From CAZSMK01 sp964608095 (GTDB lineage: Bacteria; Sumerlaeota; Sumerlaeia; MWCT01; JAGHBZ01), in assembly GCA_964608095.1 (NCBI GenBank), contig CAZSMK010000028.1:1-34967 (forward strand): DNA of 34,967 bases, given 5' to 3'. A program made the translations under genes and the position numbers. The notes under the pieces were generated by a model, which was not told where the DNA came from, made no database searches, and saw only the letters and a program-made list of their open reading frames with translations. Shown here in pieces: positions 8,663-17,546 of the stretch. The number at the start of each line of letters is the position of its first letter. Within the stretch, counting starts at the first letter, position 1.

Positions 8663-10831
8663 TCATGGACTGCGCGTCAATTCCTGTAATGCAAGGGAGT
8701 CGAGGTAGAGCCAGGAATTCGTGTCGTCACGGGCATCGAAGCTCATGATGTCGAAGGAAAAGACCGCATACGCGTCATCGCCCCCCGCCACATTGGGCTG
8801 GAAGATAACGTTGTACGGGGTAATACCGGTGGATGACGGTCCCTGTCCCATGTTGCTGTTCACTAACCTATCCCATGCCTGCCACGAGCCTTTCTGGTTC
8901 ACGCGGAGACGGAACTGTACCGCATCATCGGCGTTCGTCACGCTGCTGCCTATCTCAAAGTGCGCGCGATACAGTTTAGCATCATCAACCGCCACATCCG
9001 GGCTGTAAAGATATGCGAAGCAATAGGTGGAGCCGTTCGGGCTGAGACACAGTTTTCCCGCAGGCGCTGAGATGATGGGCTGATCGAACGGCGGTACCGC
9101 ACCGCCGTATTGCCACCCTTCCGCTCCCGCATCAAAGGTGAAGTCCAATATTATGGAGGTACTCGTGATCGAAACTTCATCTACGATGAGTGCGTCGAGG
9201 TACAGCCACGAGCTGTAGTCATCATCCACTGAAAAACTCATGATATCAAAATTCAACACGACATCGTCATCGTCCGAACCTGTGACATGCGGGTCAAAGT
9301 ACACATCATACCATTTAGGTTCCAGGTATGCGGGCGCCTGCTGCTTAAAGCTGTTCACGATCCTATCCCATGCCTGCCACGAACCTTTCTGGTTTACCCT
9401 GAGCCGAAACTGTACTGTCTGGTCGGGATCGATTACACTACTCTCTAATTGTCCTCGTGCTCGATAAAGGTTCCCATTTTCTATCTGCACATCAGGACTG
9501 TACCAGTATGAGAAACAATTCGTGGAAAATGAGGGACATAATCCCAGCCCTGCACCTGTATACGTACAAGCCGGGATATCGAAAGACGGCACTTCACCGG
9601 CGAATACCCATCCCTCATTATCGGTATCAAACGTATAATGAACCATGGGTACGTATCCTGTCCCGGATAAGGGAATGCTCTTAGATGGCTCATCCGGGTC
9701 ATCGCTCGTAACCTTCAATGAACCATTGATGCTCCCTTCACTTGCAGGGAGAAAGGATACCGTGATAGTACGTTGTTCAGCTGGTTGGAGTGAAAATCCG
9801 CCTGAAGACGATACACTAAATGCACTGCTGGTGGTAGAAATGTCGCTTACATGCAACGTATACTTCCCTGTATTCCTGATGGCAATTTCCTTGCTCACTT
9901 CGATAGTTACCGGTGTATGTGGAAATTCAATGCTCTCAGGTACAGAAATATTGGGTAGATTAAATGAGGAACTCTCGGGACCGAGTTCGAAAACGGAGGG
10001 TACCGTAGGTGAAGTAGGCACAACAATTTCTATGTCCGGCAAGGTGAAAGAACCAAGTTCAGGAACCTCTATATGGAGTTCCGGCTTGAACACGTATGCA
10101 CCTTCCGAGGTAAAGTGCCCCTTCCAGTGCGCATTGAATGTTTCTTCATCCGTTGCCGGAACAGGGAAGACCTTTGTCCCCCCCTCAGTAGAAATCGTCT
10201 CCCCATTCACCTTTATTTCATCGCCATATATCTTCTTGGTTACTTCTCCCCTGACCAGACACGAAAAACTCCCGCTCACGTCCGGTATCGGCAGTTGATC
10301 CTCTGTTATGCCCATACTAAAAAATGTCTGCCATGGGAATCCGTCACTAAGTACAAGGGGACGATCGGGATTGCTCGAAAGCAAAAACGGATCAAAATAT
10401 TCCGCATCATGACAATCTATGTCGACTGAAGGTATAAAAGAGATGTGTTCTTCTCCCTGATATTGCCCCATCAGGTCGTAATAGATGAACACGATGAATT
10501 CTATGACATAATCCATTGTACCGTAACCACCATTGTCGTTGCCCGAATATTTCACTACAAGGCTTGAAGGGTATGACAGATGTGCGTTGCCTTCAGCGGA
10601 AAGGCTCAGTTCGTTGGACACATTAATTACCGCATGGATACTGAGCTCCGGTTCTTCACTTAACGGTGGGTAGTATTCATCAATCGTGTATCCTGGCGTA
10701 AGCTCTTTGTGATACGTAAACGAGACGGGGGATTCCTGCTCGGTCGCAAAAGTGGTACATTGCGGAAAGGTGATCAAGAGAAGACAAACAATAAAAAACG
10801 CACGTGCATAGATTTCCAACCCCTTGTTCAT
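8663..10831 (-). CDS. Secreted protein with HYDIN/ASPM-like domain and paired EGW modules
   Basis: A 722-residue exported protein of unknown function. It starts at ATG 10831 with AAGGAG upstream. Residues 1-30 are a signal peptide; a Cys at 25 is not in a proper lipobox. About 35-300 is an unrecognised, acidic, beta-rich region. About 308-394 is an ASPM/SPD-2/Hydin-type Ig domain ('choice-of-anchor D'), recognised by SSAFSV, LQPAEQRTITVSFLPASEG and SLKVTSDDPDEPSKSIPLSGTG. Two EGW modules (about 396-553 and 560-715) form the C-terminus. No enzyme motif is visible. It is transcribed toward the 2023-aa gene and shares the module pair with it, so a common surface structure or a common export route is likely (inference). 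Confidence 0.88.
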   Translation of the reverse strand: MNKGLEIYARAFFIVCLLLITFPQCTTFATEQESPVSFTYHKELTPGYTIDEYYPPLSEEPELSIHAVINVSNELSLSAEGNAHLSYPSSLVVKYSGNDNGGYGTMDYVIEFIVFIYYDLMGQYQGEEHISFIPSVDIDCHDAEYFDPFLLSSNPDRPLVLSDGFPWQTFFSMGITEDQLPIPDVSGSFSCLVRGEVTKKIYGDEIKVNGETISTEGGTKVFPVPATDEETFNAHWKGHFTSEGAYVFKPELHIEVPELGSFTLPDIEIVVPTSPTVPSVFELGPESSSFNLPNISVPESIEFPHTPVTIEVSKEIAIRNTGKYTLHVSDISTTSSAFSVSSSGGFSLQPAEQRTITVSFLPASEGSINGSLKVTSDDPDEPSKSIPLSGTGYVPMVHYTFDTDNEGWVFAGEVPSFDIPACTYTGAGLGLCPSFSTNCFSYWYSPDVQIENGNLYRARGQLESSVIDPDQTVQFRLRVNQKGSWQAWDRIVNSFKQQAPAYLEPKWYDVYFDPHVTGSDDDDVVLNFDIMSFSVDDDYSSWLYLDALIVDEVSITSTSIILDFTFDAGAEGWQYGGAVPPFDQPIISAPAGKLCLSPNGSTYCFAYLYSPDVAVDDAKLYRAHFEIGSSVTNADDAVQFRLRVNQKGSWQAWDRLVNSNMGQGPSSTGITPYNVIFQPNVAGGDDAYAVFSFDIMSFDARDDTNSWLYLDSLALQELTRSP
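8687..9151 (-). other. EGW module, copy 2 of the 722-aa protein
   Basis: From DFTFDAGAEGW to NSWLYLDSLALQE, ending a few residues before the stop. Nearly identical to the last module of the 2023-aa protein. Confidence 0.8.
8700..9140. repeat. Long direct repeat, copy B (about 94% identical to 2466-2906)
   Basis: Gap-free 441-bp match to 2466-2906 with 28 differences by my count. The identity drops sharply outside these limits. Confidence 0.92.
9173..9646 (-). other. EGW module, copy 1 of the 722-aa protein
   Basis: From HYTFDTDNEGW to SSWLYLDALIVDE. All landmarks are present (SYWYSPDV, FRLRVNQKGSWQAW, FDIMSF). It is clearly diverged in DNA from the copy that follows it. Confidence 0.8.
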
Positions 10832-11249
10832 TGTTCCTGCTCTCCTTAACTTAATTTATGCTTTATGTTATAATTGTTTTTCAAGCAAAAGACATTACAT
10901 TACACGTATGAAAATTTATCTTTTAAATATTCCTTCACTCAGACATGTGTACTCCATAAATGAATACACAAGGATTTTGGTTGCTTTTGGAGAAAGGTCG
11001 AGACTCTGAAGTTTTAAGTATACGCTTTCCACTAACCGGAGACTCAATCCTTCGGCTGTTATATAACTATTCATTGCCGTCGATGAACCAATACCTGTAA
11101 TGTCTAAAGCCAGCGCTGTTATTATACAGTCATTTCAATCAACAGGATGGACTTGTTATGTTTTTTTGTCAAATACAAAAGGGGGAAAGTTTAGGGGTCA
11201 AAGAGGCTGTCCGACAATTATTAAAGATTTTTCGCAAAAATTCTTTATT

Positions 11250-11309
11250 TTAGTATTACTACGTAGGACGACTGTCTCGGTTGTCATCCATAGAGCGTTA
11301 GTATTACTA
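11250..11309. repeat. 12-bp direct repeats bracketing a hairpin unit
   Basis: TTAGTATTACTA occurs at 11250-11261 and again exactly at 11298-11309. Between them are 36 bp containing the hairpin unit 11263-11285. The 12-mer is itself a near-palindrome (TAGTA-T-TACTA). The layout looks like a target-site duplication around an inserted small element, though it could also be a structural part of the element. Confidence 0.6.
11263..11285 (-). repeat. CCTAC-tagged hairpin unit 1
   Basis: On the minus strand the unit reads GACAACCG...AGTCGTCCTAC. GACAAC can pair with GTCGTC with one mismatch (a G-U pair on the other strand). It is in opposite orientation to the other four units. Confidence 0.55.
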
Positions 11310-11331
11310 AAAAAGGTTATATTATAAGGAC

Positions 11332-11357
11332 TGACAAGCGAGGACGCTTATCCTACA
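11332..11357 (+). repeat. CCTAC-tagged hairpin unit 2
   Basis: Contains GACAAGCG-AGGA-CGCTTATC followed by CTAC. The arms pair fully on the opposite strand if one U-G pair is allowed. It matches 25 of 26 bases of the unit at 11991-12016. Confidence 0.7.
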
Positions 11358-11384
11358 GTATCGAAGTCGCTCTAAAGAATACTT

Positions 11385-11405
11385 GTTCGTGCTGAACGAC
11401 CCTAC
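11385..11405 (+). repeat. CCTAC-tagged hairpin unit 3 (shortened)
   Basis: GTTC-GTGCT-GAAC followed by GACCCTAC. It has the same layout (hairpin, then CCTAC) as the units at 11514 and 11885 but a shorter stem. Confidence 0.5.
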
Positions 11406-11513
11406 TCCGCCTTGAATAAAAAAAGATTAGTAGTGATGAGCAAAATAAGTGGCAAGAAAAAAACTAATACATGCAACGTATGAAATTTCAGGAATAATTT
11501 TTTTTGATCTGTT

Positions 11514-11547
11514 GCCGGGGGTCGTTCGGGTCCGAACGATCCTACTT
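11514..11547 (+). repeat. CCTAC-tagged hairpin unit 4
   Basis: Begins GCCGGGGGTCGTT and ends CGAACGATCCTACTT; the stem is TCGTTCGG with CCGAACGA. It is the close relative of the unit at 11885-11917. Confidence 0.7.
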
Positions 11548-11884
11548 GGCTCACCACATAAGGTGCTAATTTTCGGGGTCGAACCTTAAAGTTTGCCCTT
11601 CTTCATCTTAACTGGAACGACGGAACCACTATATTGCGCGCAATCCCGGAGCGTTCGTGAAAGCATGTCACGCGCACACCAAACCGGTAATTGCTTCTTT
11701 CTTCTGGTTATAGCGGAAAGTCTATCGGCATACCGTTGTGGAGAGAGGGCGTGCCTAAAGGGTACGGGCGCTTTGTGCTCCGCCACAGGCGCATCTACGA
11801 CCCGCCACGGCGCGTCGTTAATTAGCCACGGCGAATCTTCGACTGTATTTATAACCATAAGATGATATTTGTTTTTATTCTTCA

Positions 11885-11917
11885 GCCGGGGGTCGTTAGG
11901 GTCAAACGACCCTACTT
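11885..11917 (+). repeat. CCTAC-tagged hairpin unit 5
   Basis: Begins GCCGGGGGTCGTT like the unit at 11514 and ends AAACGACCCTACTT. GGGTCGTT and AACGACCC form a perfect 8-bp stem. The loop differs from unit 4 while stem and flanks are kept. Confidence 0.7.
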
Positions 11918-11990
11918 CCAAAAAATACGATTACGCGTACAACGCCAAGGACGTGTATGAACCCGAGTGCGAGTGCGAGCACGATATGAG

Positions 11991-12016
11991 TGACAAGCGG
12001 GGACGCTTATCCTACA
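11991..12016 (+). repeat. CCTAC-tagged hairpin unit 6
   Basis: Same as 11332-11357 except for one base (A to G in the loop). It is about 660 bp away in the same orientation. Confidence 0.7.
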
Positions 12017-12042
12017 TTTATATTATGGTATGCAAAGAAATT

Positions 12043-12077
12043 GCCGGCTTGCTGTTCATGGAATCATACAAGCCGGC
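12043..12077. repeat. Inverted repeat with 9-bp perfect arms
   Basis: GCCGGCTTG at 12043-12051 and CAAGCCGGC at 12069-12077, with a 17-nt loop. A small hairpin AATGCC-accag-GGCATT follows at 12085-12101. No gene is attached; a relation to the hairpin family next door is possible. Confidence 0.55.
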
Positions 12078-12122
12078 TATGTAAAATGCCACCAGGGCAT
12101 TATTACATTTCATGGTTGGAGA

Positions 12123-12178
12123 AAAAGGAAAGAGGAAAATACATGTCAAGACATCACATGTACCTTCCTCTTCCTTTT
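12123..12178 (-). terminator. Long inverted repeat, possible transcription terminator after the MFS gene
   Basis: Arm 12123-12146 begins AAAAGGAAAGAGG and ends TACATGT. Arm 12156-12178 is its complement apart from one extra base and two mismatches, and ends CCTCTTCCTTTT. The loop is 9 nt. A- and T-runs at the two ends make it usable in both directions. It lies about 160 bp beyond the stop of the MFS gene, and no gene reads into it from the other side. The distance is long for a terminator and GC is low, so the role is uncertain; the hairpin itself is plain. Confidence 0.45.
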
Positions 12179-12335
12179 AAAGAGCACTGTAGCAGGGTCT
12201 CATATATAGTATCGGATAGTGGATACGTAGACTTTAGAAAAATTTTATAAGGGAGGCAAAATTTTTAATTAAACATCTTCGGACAGTTTCAGGCAATGCG
12301 CACCAGTTCGGGATTACTTGCCCTCTTTTATGAAT

Positions 12336-13520
12336 CTATTGCCCCTTTACGTGGCGTTCATGCATGTTGTGTACCGCGGCGAGCCGTGTCCAGAAAAAGA
12401 GCGCGATAACGGCAACACCGGAGACGAAAAGATAAAGCCCTTTGAGCCCGACAAGGTCTGCTATTCTCCCTCCAACGAGCTGGCTGAAAATAACGGAGAA
12501 TCCGTAGTAGACCAATCCCATAAGTGTCTGTGCGGATGCTTTCAGGCGTTCGGGCGCCATGCGGTTGATATAGCTTGCCGCCGAAAGGTAAAACACACCG
12601 AACGAAATGCAGTGCAGGCTTTGAATGATGATGAAGTCAGCGAGACTGTCGGCGGTGTACGTCAGGAGCCAGCGGACAAGTTGAGCAACAATAGCGAGCA
12701 GAATCAACTTGATCTCACCTACCGCCCTGATCACACGGTCAAGCATGAAAAACATAGGCACTTCGAGCGCCGCAGCATAAGAATATAACATACCTATGAC
12801 GGCTTCATTCCCGCCGTTTTCCTGGATGACAAAAGTCAGAAAAATTGTTGCGGATGCATGAGCGCTTTGATGGAAAAAGACCACCAGGAGCAGGAAGACA
12901 ATACACGGATTTTTGAGCAGTTCTTTTTGGATATGCCAGAATCCATGCGGCGCTTCTCCGTCGTCCTCGAATTTGCGTTCCGGAAGATACCTGATAATCA
13001 ACAACAAAAACAGCGATACGAGGAGGTAAAGGGGAAAGATAATGGTAAGACCGAGACTTGCCGCAAGGTATCCCGTCATAAAATTCATGATGATGAAGCC
13101 AATAGAGCCATAGGAACGAACCAGGGCGAAATTTTCTTTGCCACCGGGATGGTGGAGCAGGAGGCTGTTAATGACATGAGCGCGTGGCGAAGCAAAGAAG
13201 CGCTGAAACAACATCAGGATAACAAAATGCCAGAAAAGGGAGCCGAAGGAAAACCCGAGAAACATGAGCGAGCAGCCCAGCGTGCTTATGGCAAGAACCG
13301 CCCGTTTGCTTATGACAACGTCCGCCAGATAGCCCCAGAACTGGCTTATGAGGAGTGTAACAACACCTGAAATGGCGATGAGAATCCCGATACGGCTGTA
13401 AGTTATTCCCAATGATTTGAAATATAGTGCGTAATACGGATAAAACACGCCAACCGATGCGTAGAGACATGCAAAGGCAAGACGAAAGAGTGTCAAGGAT
13501 TCTCCTTTTCGGGATTTCAT
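12336..13520 (-). CDS. Major facilitator superfamily permease
   Basis: A ~394-residue integral membrane transporter with about 12 hydrophobic helices. The opening LFRLAFACLYASVGVFYPYY, followed by FKSLGITYSRIGILIA and QFWGYLADV, fits the 'MFS_1-like' group that includes the nucleoside/H+ and phenylpropionate permeases. The substrate is unknown. I place the start at ATG 13520: the upstream extension to 13562 would need a TTG codon and adds 14 polar residues. SMC lies just upstream on the same strand (stop at 13631), so readthrough from smc is likely. Confidence 0.85.
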   Translation of the reverse strand: MKSRKGESLTLFRLAFACLYASVGVFYPYYALYFKSLGITYSRIGILIAISGVVTLLISQFWGYLADVVISKRAVLAISTLGCSLMFLGFSFGSLFWHFVILMLFQRFFASPRAHVINSLLLHHPGGKENFALVRSYGSIGFIIMNFMTGYLAASLGLTIIFPLYLLVSLFLLLIIRYLPERKFEDDGEAPHGFWHIQKELLKNPCIVFLLLVVFFHQSAHASATIFLTFVIQENGGNEAVIGMLYSYAAALEVPMFFMLDRVIRAVGEIKLILLAIVAQLVRWLLTYTADSLADFIIIQSLHCISFGVFYLSAASYINRMAPERLKASAQTLMGLVYYGFSVIFSQLVGGRIADLVGLKGLYLFVSGVAVIALFFWTRLAAVHNMHERHVKGQ

Positions 13521-13630
13521 TCGAGGTACGCTCTTCTCATTGCTCCTTTGTGTCAAGGACAAACAGGATACAAACTTTTATCGGACACTATTGTGAACAT
13601 TAAAAAAATAGTGAAGATGGTGGGGCGAAA

Positions 13631-16600
13631 TCAATCAAGTTTAATTTTGCTGTCGATCTCTTCCATTGACAGGGAAATAATTTTTGAAACCCCGGGTTCT
13701 TCCATGGTGACCCCATAAAGAGTGGTTCCCAGCATCATGGAACGTTTGTTGTGGGTAACAATAACAAAATGGACATCGGGAACAAATTCTTTGAGTAAGG
13801 ACTTGAAAAGTTCGACGTTGCTGTCGTCCAGAGGCGCGTCGATCTCGTCGAGGATACAGAACGGTGAGGGTTTACGAAGGAAGAGGGCAAACATAAGAGC
13901 AATTGCGGTCAGGGCTCTTTCGCCACCGCTCAGGAGAGAAATGTGGCTCAGTTTCTTTCCCGGAGGTTGGGCGACTATTTCTATGCCCGCTTCCATGATA
14001 TCGTCGCTTTCGGTAAGGTTCAGATCAGCCCGCCCGCCGCCGAATAGACGTCGGAATATCTCGACAAAATTCTGTCGTATCTCGCTGAATGCTTCGTTGA
14101 ATAAACGGAGACAGGTACTGTCGATTGTCTTTATGGTCTTTTCCAGCGACTCTTTTGCGTCAATAAGGTCCTGCTGTTGTTTGGTAAGGAACTCGTACCG
14201 TTCGTTCTGCCGTTCATAATCTTCGAGCGCTTGTGGATTGATCGAGCCAATCCGGTCGATACGCTGACGAATTTGCGTCAATTCTTCCTGAAGTTCATTG
14301 TTTGACATATCAGAATGTTCCACGGTCTTTTGAAGGTCCGAGATACCGATGTGGAACTTTTCCTGCGACTGCTGATCGAAATAATCCATCTGTGTTTTCA
14401 ACTCGGCGACTTTCACTTTCTGGTCGTTTAGATCATTCTCGATTTCAATACGGTCGCGCTGCATGGTTTGAATCTGTTGATGCCATTCTTTGCTCTTTGT
14501 CTGCAGGTCCTGGAGCTCGGTTTCTTGTTGATTCAGTCTTCGCGTGCACTCACTCGACTCGACTTCTCGGGTCTCGATAAGGCTTGTGGTGTCAGCAAGT
14601 TCCTTTATCATTCGTTCACGGTCTTCGCCAAGTTGTTTGAGTTCGCGACCTTTTTTATGAATGGTTCGCTTCATCTCCTCGATTTCATGCTGTACCTCTT
14701 GCGACTGCTGTTCCATCGATTTTTTTCGCTCGAGCGCCAAGGAAAAGTCCGTATGAAGTGTATGGATGTCGTTTTTCAACTCGCTTATCTTTTCATCGGC
14801 TGCGGTGGTGGACTCGATCATCTCGTGCTTCTTTCGGTTCACTTCATCCAACCCCCTGCCGATTGCCGCTTCCTCTTTAGTCGTTTCTTCTATGACTTTA
14901 TGGATTTTTTCCAATTCCGCCTGAACCTCTTCGATTGCGGTGAGCGCTTTTTCGCGGTCAAGTTCGTTTTCTACAACTTGTTGCTGAAGTTTCTGCAATT
15001 CGTTTTTGCACACGGAAAGCGTAATTTCCTGATCGTTTCTTTGTTCCGTTACTTTTTTAATTGTTTCCTCAATAGTGGACAATTCCGTTCGTAAATCGTT
15101 CACTTTTGCTTTACCGTCTTCAAGGGAGGAGGAGCGTTCGGCGATTGTATCTTTGAGGACTGCGAGTTTACGTCGTCGCCCCAGCAACCTCCCGTTGGTT
15201 TTACCGTTGCCGACAATAATCTCGCCTGCAGAACCGATAATGAACGACCCGTCGCGGGTGACCAATGTCTGCGGAGTGGTCGAGGCCAGGCGAAGGGCGG
15301 CATCTCGATCCTTTACAAGGAGAGTATCGTTCAAGAGGTTGGAGAGCAAGGAGTTCCATTCAGGAGCGCAACGGATAAAATCAATGGCTTTGCCGACGAC
15401 GCCCTCGAGCTGCGATTGATTCTCTGCGCCACCACCATTCTTACCGTTAAGGCGACAATTTTTGCACGGCATGATAACAGCACGCGAGGATTTGCTTTTC
15501 TTATCGAGGAACTCTATGGTCTTAAGGCAGGATTCAAGGTCCTTAACCAGGATATACTGGAGTTTTTCAGCCAGCGCTGATTCAATAGCAGGTTCTATGT
15601 CGGCATCAACCTCGATAACACCGGTAAGAACATCGATAACATCCGAGAGCTCGCCTTCACGGGCTGCACGCATAATCTCTTTGACCGCCTGGTTATACCC
15701 TTCATAATTACCGATTACGTCTTGCAGCACCCGTTCTTCCGCCTTGAGTCCATGAATCTCCTCTCGCAAGGTATCATGGCGCTCGACCAGACGTTCGAGT
15801 TCCTGCTGTTTATTCTTTTGATCGTTTTTCAACCTTTCGAATTCGGTGGTAAGTGCGTTAATTCTATCTTCCAACGCGGCGACTTCGCCTTTTTGTTTAT
15901 TTAGATTTGTCTCAAGTCGTTCTTTGCTGCCCTCGGCGTTTGCCAGGTCTTTCTCGAGCTCCTCGAGCTGATAATCGTACTTGTTTTTTTGAAGCTCGTT
16001 CGACCGGCGTGATTCCAGACACTGGTTCTTTTTATCAAGGAGATCGGAAACCTCCTGGTTCAGTCTCTGAAACGTTTCATCGAATTCTCTCCGATCAACG
16101 AGAAGTTTTCGGAGCATTTCCTCCTTTGCGGTTTTCTGCTCCTCGAGTTCCTGAACCTCGTTCTCGAGGCGTTGTAGAATCTCGTTATAAGATTCGGCTC
16201 GTTGGTTGAGATCTTTAATTTTGGTGGAAAGAGACTCGTTTTCAGTTTGAGAATCTTTTTCACGCCGGGTGTATTCATCTATTCTGTCGTGCAGCACCTC
16301 ACACTTGTGTCGCATTTGTTCGAGTTCGCTTCTCACGCTGAAGACCGCGGACTGACTTTCTGAGATCTGCTCCTGCAATTCTTCCGTCCTGACCTGTGCC
16401 TCCTGCCATAACGCCTCGAGTTTTGCCATCTGGGTGTTGACCTGGTAGAGTGAATCCTGGCGCTCTTCAAGACGTTTCCGTACTTCGGTAAGTTGATTGG
16501 TAACCTGCTCGGAGCGCCTGCAGAGAAGTATTTTGTCAATGGAGTCTCTCTGTTCCCTGAGTTCCTTGTAGCGTCGCGCCTGGGCTGCCTGACGTTTGAG

Positions 16601-17212
16601 AGAGTTCAAGGTACGTTTGACTTCAGCTATCACGTCGCTAAGACGCAGCAGGTCTTCAGTGGTGCGTTCGAGTTTTCTCAATGCCTCTGCTTTTCGCGCC
16701 TTGTATTTGGCGATACCTGCTGCTTCGTCGAAAATCTCTCGCCGCTCGAGCGGTTTTGCATTGATAATGAAGTCGACCTGACCCTGTTCCATCATTGAAT
16801 AGGCGGTGGTTCCTATACCGGTATCCATGAAGAGTTCGTGGATATCACGCAGGCGGCACGGGACACGATTGATTAAGTAATGACTCTCACCGTCCCTGAA
16901 GAGACGCCGGGTAATGACAATCTCCTTGACCTCGACCGGAAGAAGCGAAGAGCGGTTATCGATAACGAGCGAGACTTGAGCAACGTTGGAGGGCTTGATT
17001 TGCGCGGTGCCGTTGAATATGACATCGCACATTTTCGATGCGCGCAGCGATTTCACCCGTTGTTCCCCGAGTACCCAACGCATGGCGTCGAATACATTAC
17101 TTTTACCGCAACCGTTGGGTCCTACAATGACGGTTACGCCTTCCTGGAAGTCAAGGACGGTTCTTCGCGCAAAAGATTTGAAGCCGATGATTTCGATCCG
17201 TTTTAAAAACAT
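13631..17212 (-). CDS. smc: Chromosome segregation ATPase SMC
   Basis: A 1193-residue SMC protein, the usual length for bacterial SMC. The N-terminal head has Walker A GPNGCGKS at 31-38. It is followed by a long coiled coil (about 165-495), a hinge domain (about 500-680) with Gly-rich turns, a second coiled coil, and the C-terminal head with signature LSGGERA at about 1094 and Walker B FCILDEIDAPLDD at about 1118-1130. The hinge holds a CKNC pair near 583-586, not typical for the family. SMC forms a ring dimer that, with ScpA and ScpB, compacts and helps separate chromosomes; neither partner gene is in this window. It starts at ATG 17212 with CAGGTGAT just upstream. A leader of about 155 nt follows the best promoter candidate. 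Confidence 0.97.
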   Translation of the reverse strand: MFLKRIEIIGFKSFARRTVLDFQEGVTVIVGPNGCGKSNVFDAMRWVLGEQRVKSLRASKMCDVIFNGTAQIKPSNVAQVSLVIDNRSSLLPVEVKEIVITRRLFRDGESHYLINRVPCRLRDIHELFMDTGIGTTAYSMMEQGQVDFIINAKPLERREIFDEAAGIAKYKARKAEALRKLERTTEDLLRLSDVIAEVKRTLNSLKRQAAQARRYKELREQRDSIDKILLCRRSEQVTNQLTEVRKRLEERQDSLYQVNTQMAKLEALWQEAQVRTEELQEQISESQSAVFSVRSELEQMRHKCEVLHDRIDEYTRREKDSQTENESLSTKIKDLNQRAESYNEILQRLENEVQELEEQKTAKEEMLRKLLVDRREFDETFQRLNQEVSDLLDKKNQCLESRRSNELQKNKYDYQLEELEKDLANAEGSKERLETNLNKQKGEVAALEDRINALTTEFERLKNDQKNKQQELERLVERHDTLREEIHGLKAEERVLQDVIGNYEGYNQAVKEIMRAAREGELSDVIDVLTGVIEVDADIEPAIESALAEKLQYILVKDLESCLKTIEFLDKKSKSSRAVIMPCKNCRLNGKNGGGAENQSQLEGVVGKAIDFIRCAPEWNSLLSNLLNDTLLVKDRDAALRLASTTPQTLVTRDGSFIIGSAGEIIVGNGKTNGRLLGRRRKLAVLKDTIAERSSSLEDGKAKVNDLRTELSTIEETIKKVTEQRNDQEITLSVCKNELQKLQQQVVENELDREKALTAIEEVQAELEKIHKVIEETTKEEAAIGRGLDEVNRKKHEMIESTTAADEKISELKNDIHTLHTDFSLALERKKSMEQQSQEVQHEIEEMKRTIHKKGRELKQLGEDRERMIKELADTTSLIETREVESSECTRRLNQQETELQDLQTKSKEWHQQIQTMQRDRIEIENDLNDQKVKVAELKTQMDYFDQQSQEKFHIGISDLQKTVEHSDMSNNELQEELTQIRQRIDRIGSINPQALEDYERQNERYEFLTKQQQDLIDAKESLEKTIKTIDSTCLRLFNEAFSEIRQNFVEIFRRLFGGGRADLNLTESDDIMEAGIEIVAQPPGKKLSHISLLSGGERALTAIALMFALFLRKPSPFCILDEIDAPLDDSNVELFKSLLKEFVPDVHFVIVTHNKRSMMLGTTLYGVTMEEPGVSKIISLSMEEIDSKIKLD

Positions 17213-17374
17213 CGATCACCTGCCTGTAAATAGAATTGCCTTAGACGTACTTATATTCCATGTTGTACGTGACACTGTGGAGGGAATTTTTGTCCGCTCC
17301 ACCACCCAAATCTGCGACCTAAATAATGCCGAAAAAAGACTTAAAATACCTCTTGTACCACTTACTTAATCATC

Positions 17375-17404
17375 TTATTACCCAACTTAGATAAGCGCCG
17401 TCAA
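17375..17404 (-). promoter_or_regulatory. Candidate sigma-70 promoter for smc
   Basis: Minus strand: TTGACG at 17404-17399, an 18-nt spacer, TAATAA at 17380-17375. Runs of A (T8 twice on the plus strand, 17419-17455) lie just upstream like an UP element. The resulting leader to the ATG is about 155 nt. Confidence 0.35.
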
Positions 17405-17512
17405 GGGAAACTTTCTATAAAATGAATTTTTTTTAGGTTTTTTTTGGCTTTGAATAATGAGACACGGCAAGGACAAATTCGAGATTTTAAGTGTACGATG
17501 CATAGAACCATA

Positions 17513-17546
17513 TCTCTTACGCCTCATAATTGTAAGCCGTAAGAGA
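17513..17546. other. Stem-loop downstream of the response regulator gene
   Basis: TCTCTTACG at 17513-17521 and CGTAAGAGA at 17538-17546 are perfect 9-bp arms around a 16-nt loop, 40 bp past the stop of the response regulator. No T-run follows on the minus strand, so it is only a possible terminator or 3' stabiliser. Confidence 0.45.

Larger units (their letters stand above)
10832..12335. other. 1.5 kb gene-free region with dispersed hairpin repeats
   Basis: Between the 5' end of the 722-aa gene and the 3' end of the MFS gene no convincing gene was found; the open frames here are short, low-quality, and run through the hairpin repeats. It does hold five or more small hairpin units ending in CCTAC (listed separately), a 12-bp direct repeat, a ~24-bp inverted repeat near the MFS end and a 9-bp-arm inverted repeat. 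The part from 10832 to about 11240 is AT-rich and should contain the promoter of the 722-aa gene; a minus-strand TATAAC near 10868 is the only visible hint. Confidence 0.7.

Noticed and set aside
11586..11921. Open frames of about 90-110 codons on both strands in the gene-free region
   Set aside because: The minus-strand frame begins inside a hairpin repeat (11885-11917), has no ribosome site and an odd composition; the plus-strand frame overlaps it. Neither looks like a protein family I know.
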